A DNA stretch of 64,000 bases from Pseudoalteromonas sp. 3D05 (GTDB lineage Bacteria > Pseudomonadota > Gammaproteobacteria > Enterobacterales > Alteromonadaceae), in the NCBI RefSeq assembly GCF_002723455.1, contig NZ_PDUS01000001.1, positions 440,038 through 504,037 of the forward strand, read 5' to 3'. Each line of letters begins with the position of its first letter. Position 1 is the stretch's first letter. The translations under genes were made by a program, and so were the position numbers. This document shows, piece after piece, positions 55,066-63,795 of this stretch. Under the pieces are notes generated by a model. That model had not been told where the DNA came from and searched no databases. It saw only the letters and a program-made list of their open reading frames with translations.

Positions 55066-55092
55066 AATACGTAGAGATAAATAATAAGATCA
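55066..55092 (-). promoter_or_regulatory. candidate ECF autoregulated promoter of the rpoE-chrR operon
   Basis: On the minus strand TGATCT (55087-55092) and CGTATT (55066-55071) are 15 bases apart, resembling the TGATC...CGTA pattern I recall for RpoE-ChrR promoters. It is 32 bases upstream of the sigma start codon. No second site of this type was found before inner genes. Confidence 0.6.
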
Positions 55093-55097
55093 CATTT

Positions 55098-55676
55098 TTA
55101 GGTAAATTCGTTATTAATTACAGTATGGAGGAAATTTTGAATATTCGCAAAGCCTGAATTGAACGCAAGCTGTTGTTTTTTATTATGAGATATTGGAATT
55201 AGTTCAAGCCAACGAGCTATAACCCATGGAAGTTCATCAAAGCACGTGGACTTATAAAGTGAAGCGAGTTCATGGTTTTCTGTAAACAATTTTTCAAGTG
55301 ATTCTCTAAGGATTTGATCGTCAGAATTCAATGGTCGAGGATCACTAAGCCAGCCTGGCCCCTGTAATGGTGCAGTTTCGCCATAGCGCAATTTATTTTT
55401 ACTGAAAGTAACATTACTAATTGTAACAACTGACTGAGCGCGGATATCAATCAGCAAATTGCCTTGATCGTCCTGATCAAAATCGACTATTTTTACAAGG
55501 CAGCCTGTTTCAGGAACATTACTGAATGTATGCGAATCATAATCACAAAGAACAAATTGGGCATCATTTTTTAGCGCCTCTTTAACCATATCCAAATAGC
55601 GCGCTTCAAATATCCTAAGTCGCGTATACCCACCAGGTAAAATAAACACAGGTAATGGGAAGATTGCACGTATCAT
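55098..55676 (-). CDS. Lon N-terminal (substrate-binding) domain protein
   Basis: A 192-residue stand-alone Lon substrate-binding domain (PUA-like), with IFPLPVFILPGGYTRLRIFEARYLDMV at the start. The AAA+ and protease domains of Lon are absent. Stand-alone members of this family are widespread in gammaproteobacteria; their function is uncertain. It is transcribed toward the sigma operon, with its stop six bases from the proposed ECF promoter, so read-through could feed the operon. AGGGCA precedes the ATG. Confidence 0.9.
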   Translation of the reverse strand: MIRAIFPLPVFILPGGYTRLRIFEARYLDMVKEALKNDAQFVLCDYDSHTFSNVPETGCLVKIVDFDQDDQGNLLIDIRAQSVVTISNVTFSKNKLRYGETAPLQGPGWLSDPRPLNSDDQILRESLEKLFTENHELASLYKSTCFDELPWVIARWLELIPISHNKKQQLAFNSGFANIQNFLHTVINNEFT

Positions 55677-55761
55677 ATTGCCCTACTACATTAATTCAAC
55701 TATGCATTACTTTACGTGCATTGCAGTGTATAAGATCAACATCAAAAATTGTTTTAATCTA

Positions 55762-55878
55762 TCAGCCTACATTTAACCATTGAGCGATATTTCTTAACAG
55801 TTCAAATGAAGCGTAAGCACTTAATAAGCTAAGAACAGGTGCTAACATTAAAACAAATAATCCTAGTTCACTGCTCAT
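55762..55878 (-). CDS. 38-residue membrane microprotein
   Basis: A 38-codon frame begins MSSELGLFVLMLAPVLSL, has one continuous hydrophobic helix (about residues 4-22) and ends NIAQWLNVG. The ATG follows the stop of the 97-residue gene by four bases, and GAGGG inside the end of that gene gives a well-spaced ribosome-binding site, so the two are probably translated together. No family is recognised. It could be an inner-membrane microprotein; too short to score well by similarity. Confidence 0.65.
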   Translation of the reverse strand: MSSELGLFVLMLAPVLSLLSAYASFELLRNIAQWLNVG

Positions 55879-55882
55879 CTGA

Positions 55883-56176
55883 TTAACCCTCTACTTTTGC
55901 TGTTTCAACTGAAACAACTTGCTCTTTAGTATTGGTTTTAGCCACATTAGTTACATTATCTGCCTGCTCTGAGATCAGGTTATTTAACATATTTTGTGAA
56001 TCAACTAATAATGATTGCTTTAAGTTTTTTTGCAATTCATTACTGGTTTTTTCTATATATGAAGCAATATTATTTGATAGTGTCTGTGTAAGGTCTAATT
56101 GACCATCATTTGCACTTACTTGTGTAGAGCCAACAACCAATAGTGCCGCAACAGATAGTTTCATTAAGCTTTTCAT
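55883..56176 (-). CDS. small secreted helical protein (97 aa)
   Basis: A 97-residue exported protein. The signal peptide MKSLMKLSVAALLVVGSTQVSA is clear. The mature part is polar and helical (SNNIASYIEKTSNELQKNLKQSLL), rich in Asn, Gln and Thr, with no cysteines; it looks like a single coiled helix. Function unknown. AAGGAATACC precedes the ATG, and the stop leads into the 38-residue membrane microprotein, making a two-gene unit. Confidence 0.75.
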   Translation of the reverse strand: MKSLMKLSVAALLVVGSTQVSANDGQLDLTQTLSNNIASYIEKTSNELQKNLKQSLLVDSQNMLNNLISEQADNVTNVAKTNTKEQVVSVETAKVEG

Positions 56177-56428
56177 AATGGTATTCCTTATTGAGTTATT
56201 AAGTTAGTCGCTATAACTTAATCAAAGGTTGTGCCAACTGAAAAATAAAAATTAACTCACTGATATATATAGATATAAATAAATACACTTTCAGTGAAGA
56301 TTCAGGGCATGGTTTTTTTAACCATCACAGTTAGTTAAATTAACCAAAATGTTGTCTCTTATTTTGTATTGAAAATTTCAGCGTACACTTGTACACTGAA
56401 ACTATATTTTCCCCCTTAAGAGTGTGAT

Positions 56429-57058
56429 ATGAGTGTTATCCCTGCTTATTCAAAAAAAGAAGAGCAATTAAATGTGGTGACGCATGGTGCTGGCGTTATT
56501 TTTTCGATTTATGTGCTTTGGCAGCTGCTAGTAAAATCTGAAAACGTAGTACAAGGTGCAAGCGCACTGGTGTACGGTGCGAGCCTTTTTTTATTATTTT
56601 TAGCATCAACGCTTTATCACAGTAGTTCATCTGAGCGAGCGCGTGCTGTTTATAAAAAGTGTGACCATTGCGCTATTTATATTTTAATTGCAGGCACTTA
56701 CACACCATTTTTAGTGCTTTCTTTGTCTGGTTTAGTCTCGGTTTTAACTTTGGTATTTATTTGGTCTTTAGCTTTAGGTGGGGTTTGCTATAAATTATTT
56801 GTAAAAAATCAAAATAAAAGAGTGTCACTAACCACTTACTTATTAATGGGATGGTTTGCTGTCGCTATTGTATACCCACTCTATTTAAAAGTGGATATCA
56901 ATGCACTGTGGTGGTTACTCAGTGGTGGGCTATTTTATAGTTTAGGCACCATTTTTTACAGTGCCAAAAACCGCCAATTCAGCCACGCAATTTGGCATGT
57001 ATTTGTGATGTTAGGATGTGTTTGCCATTATATTGCAATCAGCCAATACGTTTATTAG
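56429..57058 (+). CDS. hemolysin III / PAQR family membrane protein
   Basis: Seven-helix membrane protein of the hemolysin III (YqfA, PAQR) family, 209 residues. Conserved elements are EEQLNVVTHGAGVIFSIYV, STLYHSSSS with a metal-ligand His, KKCDHCAIYILIAGTYTPF and a C-terminal HAIWHVFVMLGCVCHYIA with further His ligands. Bacterial members probably act as metal-dependent hydrolases or affect membrane lipid homeostasis rather than as toxins. AAGAGTG precedes the ATG. Convergent with the alkyltransferase-like gene, with a nine-base gap and no obvious terminator. Confidence 0.92.
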   Translation: MSVIPAYSKKEEQLNVVTHGAGVIFSIYVLWQLLVKSENVVQGASALVYGASLFLLFLASTLYHSSSSERARAVYKKCDHCAIYILIAGTYTPFLVLSLSGLVSVLTLVFIWSLALGGVCYKLFVKNQNKRVSLTTYLLMGWFAVAIVYPLYLKVDINALWWLLSGGLFYSLGTIFYSAKNRQFSHAIWHVFVMLGCVCHYIAISQYVY

Positions 57059-57067
57059 CAACTTAAT

Positions 57068-57382
57068 TTATTGCCACTGATATATCCGCATATTGACTTT
57101 GCCATTTTTAAACACAACCCCTTCAGCGAGCAATAACTGATATTGTTTTATGTATTGCGCTGTACCTTCTGCAAAAGAGATTTTCCCTTGGCTATTCATC
57201 ACGCGGTGCCAAGGGATAGTTGAATCTTTTGGCATTAGTTTTAATAGCCGCCCGACCAAACGAGCATTATTAATAAGTCCAGCCATCGCTGCAACCTGCC
57301 CATAACTTGCAACACAACCTGGTGGAATGTTTGCGATTACAGTAAAAATTTTTTCTTCTTTGGTTGCCTGATTATCTTTCAT
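57068..57382 (-). CDS. alkyltransferase-like protein (ATL)
   Basis: A 104-residue MGMT-fold protein in which the active-site motif reads PWHRV instead of PCHRV, so the acceptor Cys is replaced by Trp, exactly as in E. coli Atl (YbaZ). Such proteins bind O6-alkylguanine, flip it and recruit nucleotide excision repair rather than repair it themselves. The conserved arginine finger (VGRLL) and ASYGQVA helix are present. A longer frame reaches 57454, but the ATG at 57382 matches family length; it overlaps the LysR stop by 11 bases. Confidence 0.92.
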   Translation of the reverse strand: MKDNQATKEEKIFTVIANIPPGCVASYGQVAAMAGLINNARLVGRLLKLMPKDSTIPWHRVMNSQGKISFAEGTAQYIKQYQLLLAEGVVFKNGKVNMRIYQWQ

Positions 57383-58268
57383 TTTTAAACTGTTCACTTG
57401 CTTGTTTAAAACCTTGCCATATTGCTCGAGCAACAGGGCCATGATGCGTTGCATGCTGCCTAAAAACGCGAATTTGAGCGCTGAACATGTGCTCTCTGTC
57501 TAGCACTTCAACCTGTTGTAATAAACCTGCGTCAAGCTCTGCTTGGCAGTGACCTATACTGATCATTGCCCAACCGGCCCCTGAGACTAAAAAAGATTTT
57601 AAGGTAGCAATGTCGTCAATTTTCATAATTGCTGAACCTTTCGAATAAGAAAGTCGCTCAGAGTCAAAGCTCATTTCACTTTCAAACATTGCAAGGCAAG
57701 GATAGTGCTGTAGTTGCTCGTAGTTAATTTGTTTTGGTACTAAGTTATTTGCGCACACAATGCCAATATCTAACTTTCCGATGGGTAGACTTTCTAAATC
57801 ACCAGTCGCATGAAAAAGGTCAAACCAAGGCCCTATTCCTAAATCAGCTAGACCTTTATTCACTTGCTCTAAAGACGCAAATCGCTTACCGCTGCTTACG
57901 CTAAACTCAGTACTTTGAAACTCAGTAAATGCTTCACAGATAATATCGTTATATAACGGCGCATGACAGAGCTGTTCATAACAGATTTTAAAATTTGACT
58001 CATTTCCTAATGCAAGCTCACTCGCTAACTGACTTAAATGTGATTGAGCAATCAATAATTGGACCGCTTCCCGGTGAAACAGCTTTCCTTTTTCAGTGAG
58101 AGTTAATCTGTATTGTGTACGATCGAGCAACTCAAAACCGAGCTCTTGCTCTAGTTTTTTTATAGCAAGCGTTAGCGCGGGCTGCGTTTTGTGCAATTCA
58201 TTTGCAGCTTTAGATAAGCTTTGCGTTGAAACAATCGCATCTAACATTTTTAGCTGAACAAGGTTCAT
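57372..58268 (-). CDS. LysR family transcriptional regulator
   Basis: A 298-residue LysR-type regulator. The N-terminal winged helix (about 1-60) has SLSKAANELHKTQPALTLAIKKLEQELGFELLDR; the rest is the periplasmic-binding-like effector domain. It is divergent from the RND pump genes, with 125 bases between start codons, so control of that pump is the natural inference; the effector is unknown. The overlap with the ATL gene means a DNA-repair protein is co-expressed with the regulator. Confidence 0.93.
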   Translation of the reverse strand: MNLVQLKMLDAIVSTQSLSKAANELHKTQPALTLAIKKLEQELGFELLDRTQYRLTLTEKGKLFHREAVQLLIAQSHLSQLASELALGNESNFKICYEQLCHAPLYNDIICEAFTEFQSTEFSVSSGKRFASLEQVNKGLADLGIGPWFDLFHATGDLESLPIGKLDIGIVCANNLVPKQINYEQLQHYPCLAMFESEMSFDSERLSYSKGSAIMKIDDIATLKSFLVSGAGWAMISIGHCQAELDAGLLQQVEVLDREHMFSAQIRVFRQHATHHGPVARAIWQGFKQASEQFKNER

Positions 58269-58288
58269 TTTGTATCCTTGTTAATAAC

Positions 58289-58305
58289 CATAATTTTTAT
58301 TTATG
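58289..58305. promoter_or_regulatory. candidate LysR-type box
   Basis: CATAA and TTATG form an inverted repeat with a seven-base AT spacer between the divergent regulator and pump genes. It fits the T-N11-A layout loosely and is AT-rich, so chance is possible. Confidence 0.35.
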
Positions 58306-58392
58306 ATCTTTTTAAAATTTAATAATTTTTATTTTATATGTTTGCGGCGTATGCTGCATCTAATTTATGTTTTCATAGCCACGGAGAAGACC

Positions 58393-59475
58393 ATGAAACT
58401 GTTGTCAGTTTTGATTTTATCATCACTCATGCTTAGTTTAGTTGCGTGTAAAGAAGCAGCCAAGAATACGACAATAGAGCAGCCTGTTCGCCCAGTGAAA
58501 TTATTTGCTATTGGCGTTAATTCGGATGAAACAATACGTAGCTTCCCTGCTGAAGTTGTTGCTAATCAGGGTTCTTATTTGGCCTTTCGGGTAAATGGCG
58601 AATTACTTGAATTTCCCGCCTTAGCAGGTCAACATGTAGAAAAAGGTCAACTGCTCGCAAAACTTGATCCAGAGGACTTTCAACTCCAGTATGATGAACG
58701 CAAGGCTCGTTTTGAACTAGCTCAGTCACAGCTACAGCGGGTCAAAAAGTTATTTGATAAATCCATCACCAGTCAATCAGAACTTGATCAGGCACTAGCA
58801 AATAAACAAGTTGCTGAATCAGCATTAAAAATAGCTAAAACTAATCTCGATAACAGTGAATTACGTGCACCATTTAGTGGTACCGTTGCAAAAGTATTTG
58901 TTAAAAATTATGAGAATATTCAAGCTAAACAAAACATCTTGCGCTTAGAAACACGCGATTTAATGGATGTTGTTATTCAAGTACCAGAGAAGCTTATCGC
59001 TCGTATCGATAAAGACGCGAACTACCAACCAACCGTTGTATTTGATGGCTACCCTGATAAATCATACACCCTCACAATCAAAGAATTTGATACACAAGCT
59101 GACCCTGCCACATTGACATATAAAGTGGTGTTTTCATTGCCAGTGCCAAAAGATTTCAACCTGCTTGCAGGAATGACTGGCCGAGTAGATATTGATTTAA
59201 GTAAAATTACACATTCACAATCGAGTTATATTTTATTACCCGTAGAGGCTGTTTTTTCTGAGCCAACAGAACAAGCTAATAGCAGTTATGTTTGGGTGTA
59301 TGATCAACAAACAGGCAAAGTTAATAAGCACGCTGTTAAAGTGGGCCAATTACACAAGAGTGGTATAGAAGTACTTTCTGGGCTTGAACAAGGTCAAACC
59401 GTGGTAGCAGCTGGTGTGCATTATTTAAAAGAAGGCATGCAAGTTCGTCCATGGCAAAAAGAGCGAGGCCTATAA
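58393..59475 (+). CDS. RND efflux periplasmic adaptor (membrane fusion lipoprotein)
   Basis: Periplasmic adaptor subunit of an RND efflux pump, 360 residues. The lipobox LVAC places Cys19 as lipid anchor. A biotinyl-lipoyl-like domain (residues about 50-85: EFPALAGQHVEKGQLLAKLDPEDF) is followed by the alpha hairpin, the second lipoyl half (LRAPFSGTVAKVFV) and beta barrel. The ATG at 58393 follows GGAGAAG; the upstream in-frame extension has no signal. Paired with the RND permease one base downstream; no outer-membrane factor gene is nearby, so a TolC-like protein from elsewhere is presumably used. Confidence 0.93.
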   Translation: MKLLSVLILSSLMLSLVACKEAAKNTTIEQPVRPVKLFAIGVNSDETIRSFPAEVVANQGSYLAFRVNGELLEFPALAGQHVEKGQLLAKLDPEDFQLQYDERKARFELAQSQLQRVKKLFDKSITSQSELDQALANKQVAESALKIAKTNLDNSELRAPFSGTVAKVFVKNYENIQAKQNILRLETRDLMDVVIQVPEKLIARIDKDANYQPTVVFDGYPDKSYTLTIKEFDTQADPATLTYKVVFSLPVPKDFNLLAGMTGRVDIDLSKITHSQSSYILLPVEAVFSEPTEQANSSYVWVYDQQTGKVNKHAVKVGQLHKSGIEVLSGLEQGQTVVAAGVHYLKEGMQVRPWQKERGL

Positions 59476-59476
59476 A

Positions 59477-62400
59477 ATGAGCTTTGCAGAGGTTGCTATT
59501 AAGCACAAAGTGGTTAGTTGGATGTTTGCACTGCTTTTATTGATCGGTGGTGCAGTATCTTACTTAGGCCTTGGTCAGTTAGAAGACCCTGAGTTTACAC
59601 TAAAAAAAGCCATGGTGATTACACTCTATCCGGGGGCATCACCGCAGCAAGTTGAAGAAGAAGTCACTTTTCCCATTGAAAACGCAATTCAACAATTACC
59701 CTACGTTGACTACGTAACAAGTATTTCATCACCGGGTAAATCGCAAATTTCCGTAGAAATGAAAAGCACTTATCGAAAACAAGACTTGCGCCAAATTTGG
59801 GATGAACTGCGCCGCAAAATTAGTGACAATGCATCCTCTTTGCCAAGCGGTGTATACCCAAGCACCGTACTGGACGATTTTGGTGATGTATATGGTGTAA
59901 TGTACGCAGTGACGGGTGATGGTTACTCTTATGATGAGCTCAAAGATTACGTTGATTACCTAAAGCGTGAGCTAGTCTTAGTGGAAGGCGTAAGTAAAGT
60001 AACCGTCAATGGAGAACAACAAGCACAAGTTATGGTCGAAATTTCTACCCGTAAACTTGCGCAACTAGGGATTGCTCCAAATCGAATTTATCAGTTATTA
60101 CAATCACAAAACACCGTCTCTAATGCAGGTAAAGTACGCGTGGGTGATGAATCAATTCGGCTTCACCCTACGGGCGAGTTTAAGGATGTGTCTGAGCTTG
60201 AAAATCTACTTATTTCAAAACCTGGCGCAAGTGAGCTTATTTACTTAGGTGATGTAGCAACGGTATATCGCGAATACGCCGAAGTACCCAATAATGTAAT
60301 GCGGTTTAACCAACAACAAGCTTTATTAGTCGGTGTTTCTTTTAGTACTGGCGTAAATGTGGTGGATGTTGGCGATAATATTCAAGCTCATTTAGCATCG
60401 CTAGAATACCAACGCCCACATGGCATGGAGATTAATACTGTATATAACCAACCCGTTGAAGTAGAAAAGTCTGTAAGCGGATTTATTATCAGCTTAGTTG
60501 AAGCCGTTGCCATCGTCATTATTGTTTTGCTGGTGTTTATGGGGCTTAAAAGTGGCGTTTTGATTGGCGTAATATTATTGCTTACCGTGTTGGGTACATT
60601 CATTTTTATGAAGCTGTTCGCTATTGATTTACAGCGCATTTCACTTGGCGCCTTGATCATCGCATTGGGTATGCTGGTCGATAACGCCATCGTTGTCACC
60701 GAAGGTATATTAATCAACTTAAAGCGTGGGCAAACCAAAGTTAAAGCCGCGGCTAATATTGTGCAGCAAACAAAATGGCCTTTACTCGGCGCAACAGTCA
60801 TTGCAATCACTGCTTTTGCACCTATTGGTTTAAGCTCTGACGCCAGTGGTGAATTTGCTGGCAGCTTATTCTGGGTGTTACTTATTTCATTACTTTTAAG
60901 TTGGATAACAGCTATAACGCTAACGCCATTTTTTGCTGATTTAATGTTTAAACAGTCTGAGTTTAAAAACCAAAATACCGAAGAAGACCCTTACCAAGGC
61001 TTCATATTTAATATTTATAAAAGCCTATTAGGCAATGCAATGCGTTTTCGTAAAACGACCTTGCTATTAATGGTGGTATTACTGGTAGGCTCGGTATTTG
61101 GCTTTAAATTCATTAAACAAGCATTCTTTCCTGCATCAAATACGCCCATGTTTTACGTAGATTATTGGCACACACAAGGCGCTGATATTCATGCGACAAT
61201 GGATGGCGTTGCTAAGCTTGAAGCCTTTTTACAAAAAGATGAGCTGGTCGAAGAAGTTACCTCAACCATAGGCCAAGGTGCGCCACGCTTTATGTTGACC
61301 TATGCACCTGAAAAATCATACCCAGCCTATGGACAATTAATTATTCGGGTAAAAGACCGTGAAGCCGTCTCCACTATGATTGCCAAAGTACGTGACTATG
61401 AGTACAGCCATGTGTTTGATGCCAAACTTAAAATCAAGCGGATGGAAATTGGCCCATCGACCGATGCTAAAATAGAAGCACGCTTCTCTGGTGCAGACCC
61501 AGTCGTGCTTCGAAAACTTGCAAAAAAAGCGAAAGAAGTTTTAAGCCAAGATGCTGGCGCGTTTAATATTCGTGATGATTGGCGCGAGCGCTCAAAACTA
61601 ATTCGCCCTCAACTAAATGAGCAAAAAGCGCGGCGCTTAGGTATTGCTAAAACAGACTTAGATCAGTTATTACTGACTAGTTTGTCTGGTAAAAAAGTCG
61701 GCGTGTATAAAGATGGCACTCAGCAATTACCGATCATCGCACGCTCCCCTGCAGAAGAGCGCTTGAATGTTGAAAGCTTGCGCGACTTACAGATATACAG
61801 CCCGGTACTTGGCGTGTTTGTGCCCGTTACCCAAGTGGTGGATGACTTTGTTGTTGAATGGGAAGACAGCCTAATAATGCGCCGCGACCGCAAGCGCACC
61901 ATCACCGTTATGGCAGACCACGACGTCATTGGTGATGAAACGCCTGCTAAGCTGTTTGCTCGCGTAAGAGTTGGTATTGAAGCTATAAAACTCCCTCACG
62001 GCTATGAGCTGCAATGGGGCGGCGAATATGAGTCAGCAACAAAGGCACAAAAAGCCATATTTGGCTCACTGCCTCTAGGTTACCTTGCCATGTTTGCAGT
62101 GACGGTGTTGTTATTTAATTCTGTTAAAAAGCCACTCGTGATCTGGGCCACTGTGCCATTGGCCATCATTGGTGTCAGCGCGGGTCTATTATTAATGAAT
62201 GCCGCATTTAGCTTTATGGCTCTGCTTGGCTTATTGAGCCTAAGCGGCATGTTGATAAAAAATGGCATTGTGTTAGTTGATCAAATAAACCTCGAACTCA
62301 GTGAAGGCAAAGACCCCTATCAAGCCGTATTTGATTCTGGTGTTAGCCGTGTCCGCCCCGTGGCTATGGCTGCTATCACTACTATTTTAGGCATGATCCC

Positions 62401-62539
62401 ACTGTTATTTGATGTATTCTTCCAGTCAATGGCGGTCACCATCATGTTTGGTTTAGGCTTTGCTACCATACTCACCTTAATCGTTGTGCCAGTGCTTTAT
62501 ACTGTACTGTTTAGAATTGAGGTGCCGAAGAACAGTTAA
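59477..62539 (+). CDS. RND efflux permease
   Basis: Inner-membrane resistance-nodulation-division transporter of 1020 residues with the usual twelve helices and two large periplasmic loops. MFALLLLIGGAVSYLGLGQLEDPEF at the start and GALIIALGMLVDNAIVVTEG in TM4 are typical. The proton-relay position that is Asp-Asp in AcrB reads Asp-Asn here (LVDN), and the TM10 Lys appears in MLIKNGIVLVDQI. Other RND pumps with VDN in this place are common, so it may still be proton-driven. Substrate unknown. One base after the adaptor stop. Confidence 0.93.
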   Translation: MSFAEVAIKHKVVSWMFALLLLIGGAVSYLGLGQLEDPEFTLKKAMVITLYPGASPQQVEEEVTFPIENAIQQLPYVDYVTSISSPGKSQISVEMKSTYRKQDLRQIWDELRRKISDNASSLPSGVYPSTVLDDFGDVYGVMYAVTGDGYSYDELKDYVDYLKRELVLVEGVSKVTVNGEQQAQVMVEISTRKLAQLGIAPNRIYQLLQSQNTVSNAGKVRVGDESIRLHPTGEFKDVSELENLLISKPGASELIYLGDVATVYREYAEVPNNVMRFNQQQALLVGVSFSTGVNVVDVGDNIQAHLASLEYQRPHGMEINTVYNQPVEVEKSVSGFIISLVEAVAIVIIVLLVFMGLKSGVLIGVILLLTVLGTFIFMKLFAIDLQRISLGALIIALGMLVDNAIVVTEGILINLKRGQTKVKAAANIVQQTKWPLLGATVIAITAFAPIGLSSDASGEFAGSLFWVLLISLLLSWITAITLTPFFADLMFKQSEFKNQNTEEDPYQGFIFNIYKSLLGNAMRFRKTTLLLMVVLLVGSVFGFKFIKQAFFPASNTPMFYVDYWHTQGADIHATMDGVAKLEAFLQKDELVEEVTSTIGQGAPRFMLTYAPEKSYPAYGQLIIRVKDREAVSTMIAKVRDYEYSHVFDAKLKIKRMEIGPSTDAKIEARFSGADPVVLRKLAKKAKEVLSQDAGAFNIRDDWRERSKLIRPQLNEQKARRLGIAKTDLDQLLLTSLSGKKVGVYKDGTQQLPIIARSPAEERLNVESLRDLQIYSPVLGVFVPVTQVVDDFVVEWEDSLIMRRDRKRTITVMADHDVIGDETPAKLFARVRVGIEAIKLPHGYELQWGGEYESATKAQKAIFGSLPLGYLAMFAVTVLLFNSVKKPLVIWATVPLAIIGVSAGLLLMNAAFSFMALLGLLSLSGMLIKNGIVLVDQINLELSEGKDPYQAVFDSGVSRVRPVAMAAITTILGMIPLLFDVFFQSMAVTIMFGLGFATILTLIVVPVLYTVLFRIEVPKNS

Positions 62540-62541
62540 CG

Positions 62542-62577
62542 AAAAAAGGCCAAGTAATTCACATTACTTGGCCTTTT
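62542..62577. terminator. bidirectional terminator between RND pump and rluF
   Basis: AAAAGGCCAAGTAAT and ATTACTTGGCCTTTT form 15-base arms around TCAC between convergent genes. A run of As on one side and Ts on the other suits both directions. Confidence 0.92.
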
Positions 62578-62591
62578 CAAAGTTCATATGG

Positions 62592-63479
62592 TTACTTTTT
62601 TAAACTGAGTGTGCCTGTTCTTCGTTTTGCAGTTGCACGAGGTTTATTAAAGGTCTTATTGGCTGTTGCTGACTGTTGTGACTTAGCTTTTTCAACGTGC
62701 TTTTGAAAGTCGCGTTTTTTAACATCGGCTGTAGCTTGTTTATTTTCATCAATTGAGCGTTCTTCTGTTTTGCCAGAATCCGCAATTGAGTCATTAATTA
62801 ACGCCATTTCATGTTCAGTTAAATGACGCCATTGCCCTACTTTTAACCCTTTTAGCGTCACGTTCATAATACGCGTGCGCTTTAATGTGACTACTTCGTA
62901 GCCAAGGTATTCGCACATTCTACGTATTTGGCGGTTCAAGCCTTGAGTCAAAATAATAGTGAACTCTTTAGCGCCGGTTTGGGTGACTTTGCATTTTTTT
63001 GTGACTGTATCAAGGATGGGAATCCCCCCGGCCATCTTATTAACAAACTGGCGATTCAGCGGTTTATCAACAGTCACTACGTATTCTTTTTCGTGGTTAT
63101 TACCAGCGCGAAGAATTTTATTAACGATGTCCCCTTCGTTGGTTAAAAATATAAGTCCTTCAGAGGGGCGGTCAAGACGACCAATAGGGAAGATTCGATC
63201 AGGATAATTAACTGCTTTGACAATATTACTTTGAATTTTACGCTCAGTAGTACAGGTAATGCCTACGGGTTTGTTGTAAGCAATGTACGCGCGTTTAGGC
63301 ACTTTTTTAAGTGATTTACCGTCAACTAATACATCATCAGTGACCGCAACTTTTACACCCATTTCAGGGCGTTGACCGTTAACAGTGACACGACCGTCTT
63401 CAATATACTTATCAGCTTCACGTCGCGAGCAAAAACCAGTGTCACTTATAAATTTATTTAATCGTTTTAAATCTGTCAT
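62592..63479 (-). CDS. rluF: 23S rRNA pseudouridine(2604) synthase
   Basis: Pseudouridine synthase of the RsuA/RluB/E/F group, 295 residues. An S4 RNA-binding domain (about 5-55: [21 protein letters not shown]) precedes the catalytic domain, whose Asp is in [57 protein letters not shown] and RTRIMNV match E. coli RluF closely. A basic, disordered C-terminal tail of about 55 residues ends TLSLKK. Start taken at the ATG at 63479; an in-frame TTG lies two codons earlier. Confidence 0.93.
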   Translation of the reverse strand: MTDLKRLNKFISDTGFCSRREADKYIEDGRVTVNGQRPEMGVKVAVTDDVLVDGKSLKKVPKRAYIAYNKPVGITCTTERKIQSNIVKAVNYPDRIFPIGRLDRPSEGLIFLTNEGDIVNKILRAGNNHEKEYVVTVDKPLNRQFVNKMAGGIPILDTVTKKCKVTQTGAKEFTIILTQGLNRQIRRMCEYLGYEVVTLKRTRIMNVTLKGLKVGQWRHLTEHEMALINDSIADSGKTEERSIDENKQATADVKKRDFQKHVEKAKSQQSATANKTFNKPRATAKRRTGTLSLKK

Positions 63480-63513
63480 GGCCAATTCGTCTTAATTTTA
63501 AAGGCCGATATTG

Positions 63514-63770
63514 TATACCCAAACCACCCTAAGATGCGAGTTACAGTTGGAATTAAAAGCGATTTGGGCAAGGCATTGATTTTAGATAATAGAGGTTCTT
63601 TTGTTAAAATCCGTAATGCAGTATACATTGCTTTAAAACCCACCTTAAGGACGCTTTACAGCACTTAACTCATAGAGGCTATTTAAATGGTTGACATTGT
63701 TGCAAAGTAGCGTCTAAGTATCGAGCCTCTGTGAAACGCTAAATTCTATATCTTGGGTGACTTAGGTATA
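63514..63770. repeat. 257-bp non-coding element with imperfect terminal inverted repeats
   Basis: The left end reads TATACCCAAACCACCCTAAG; the right end, reverse complemented, reads TATACCTAAGTCACCCAAG, matching except for three or four substitutions and one gap. The region between rluF and the last gene has no open frame. Internal inverted repeats (AGAGGCT near 63674 and AGCCTCT near 63724) suggest RNA or DNA folding. Ends of this TATACCCAA-type recur between genes in Vibrio and Alteromonadales genomes as I recall, so a small non-autonomous element or its remnant is the likely nature. Confidence 0.5.
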
Positions 63771-63795
63771 AACCAGCGCTAAAACTTTTGCGCGG

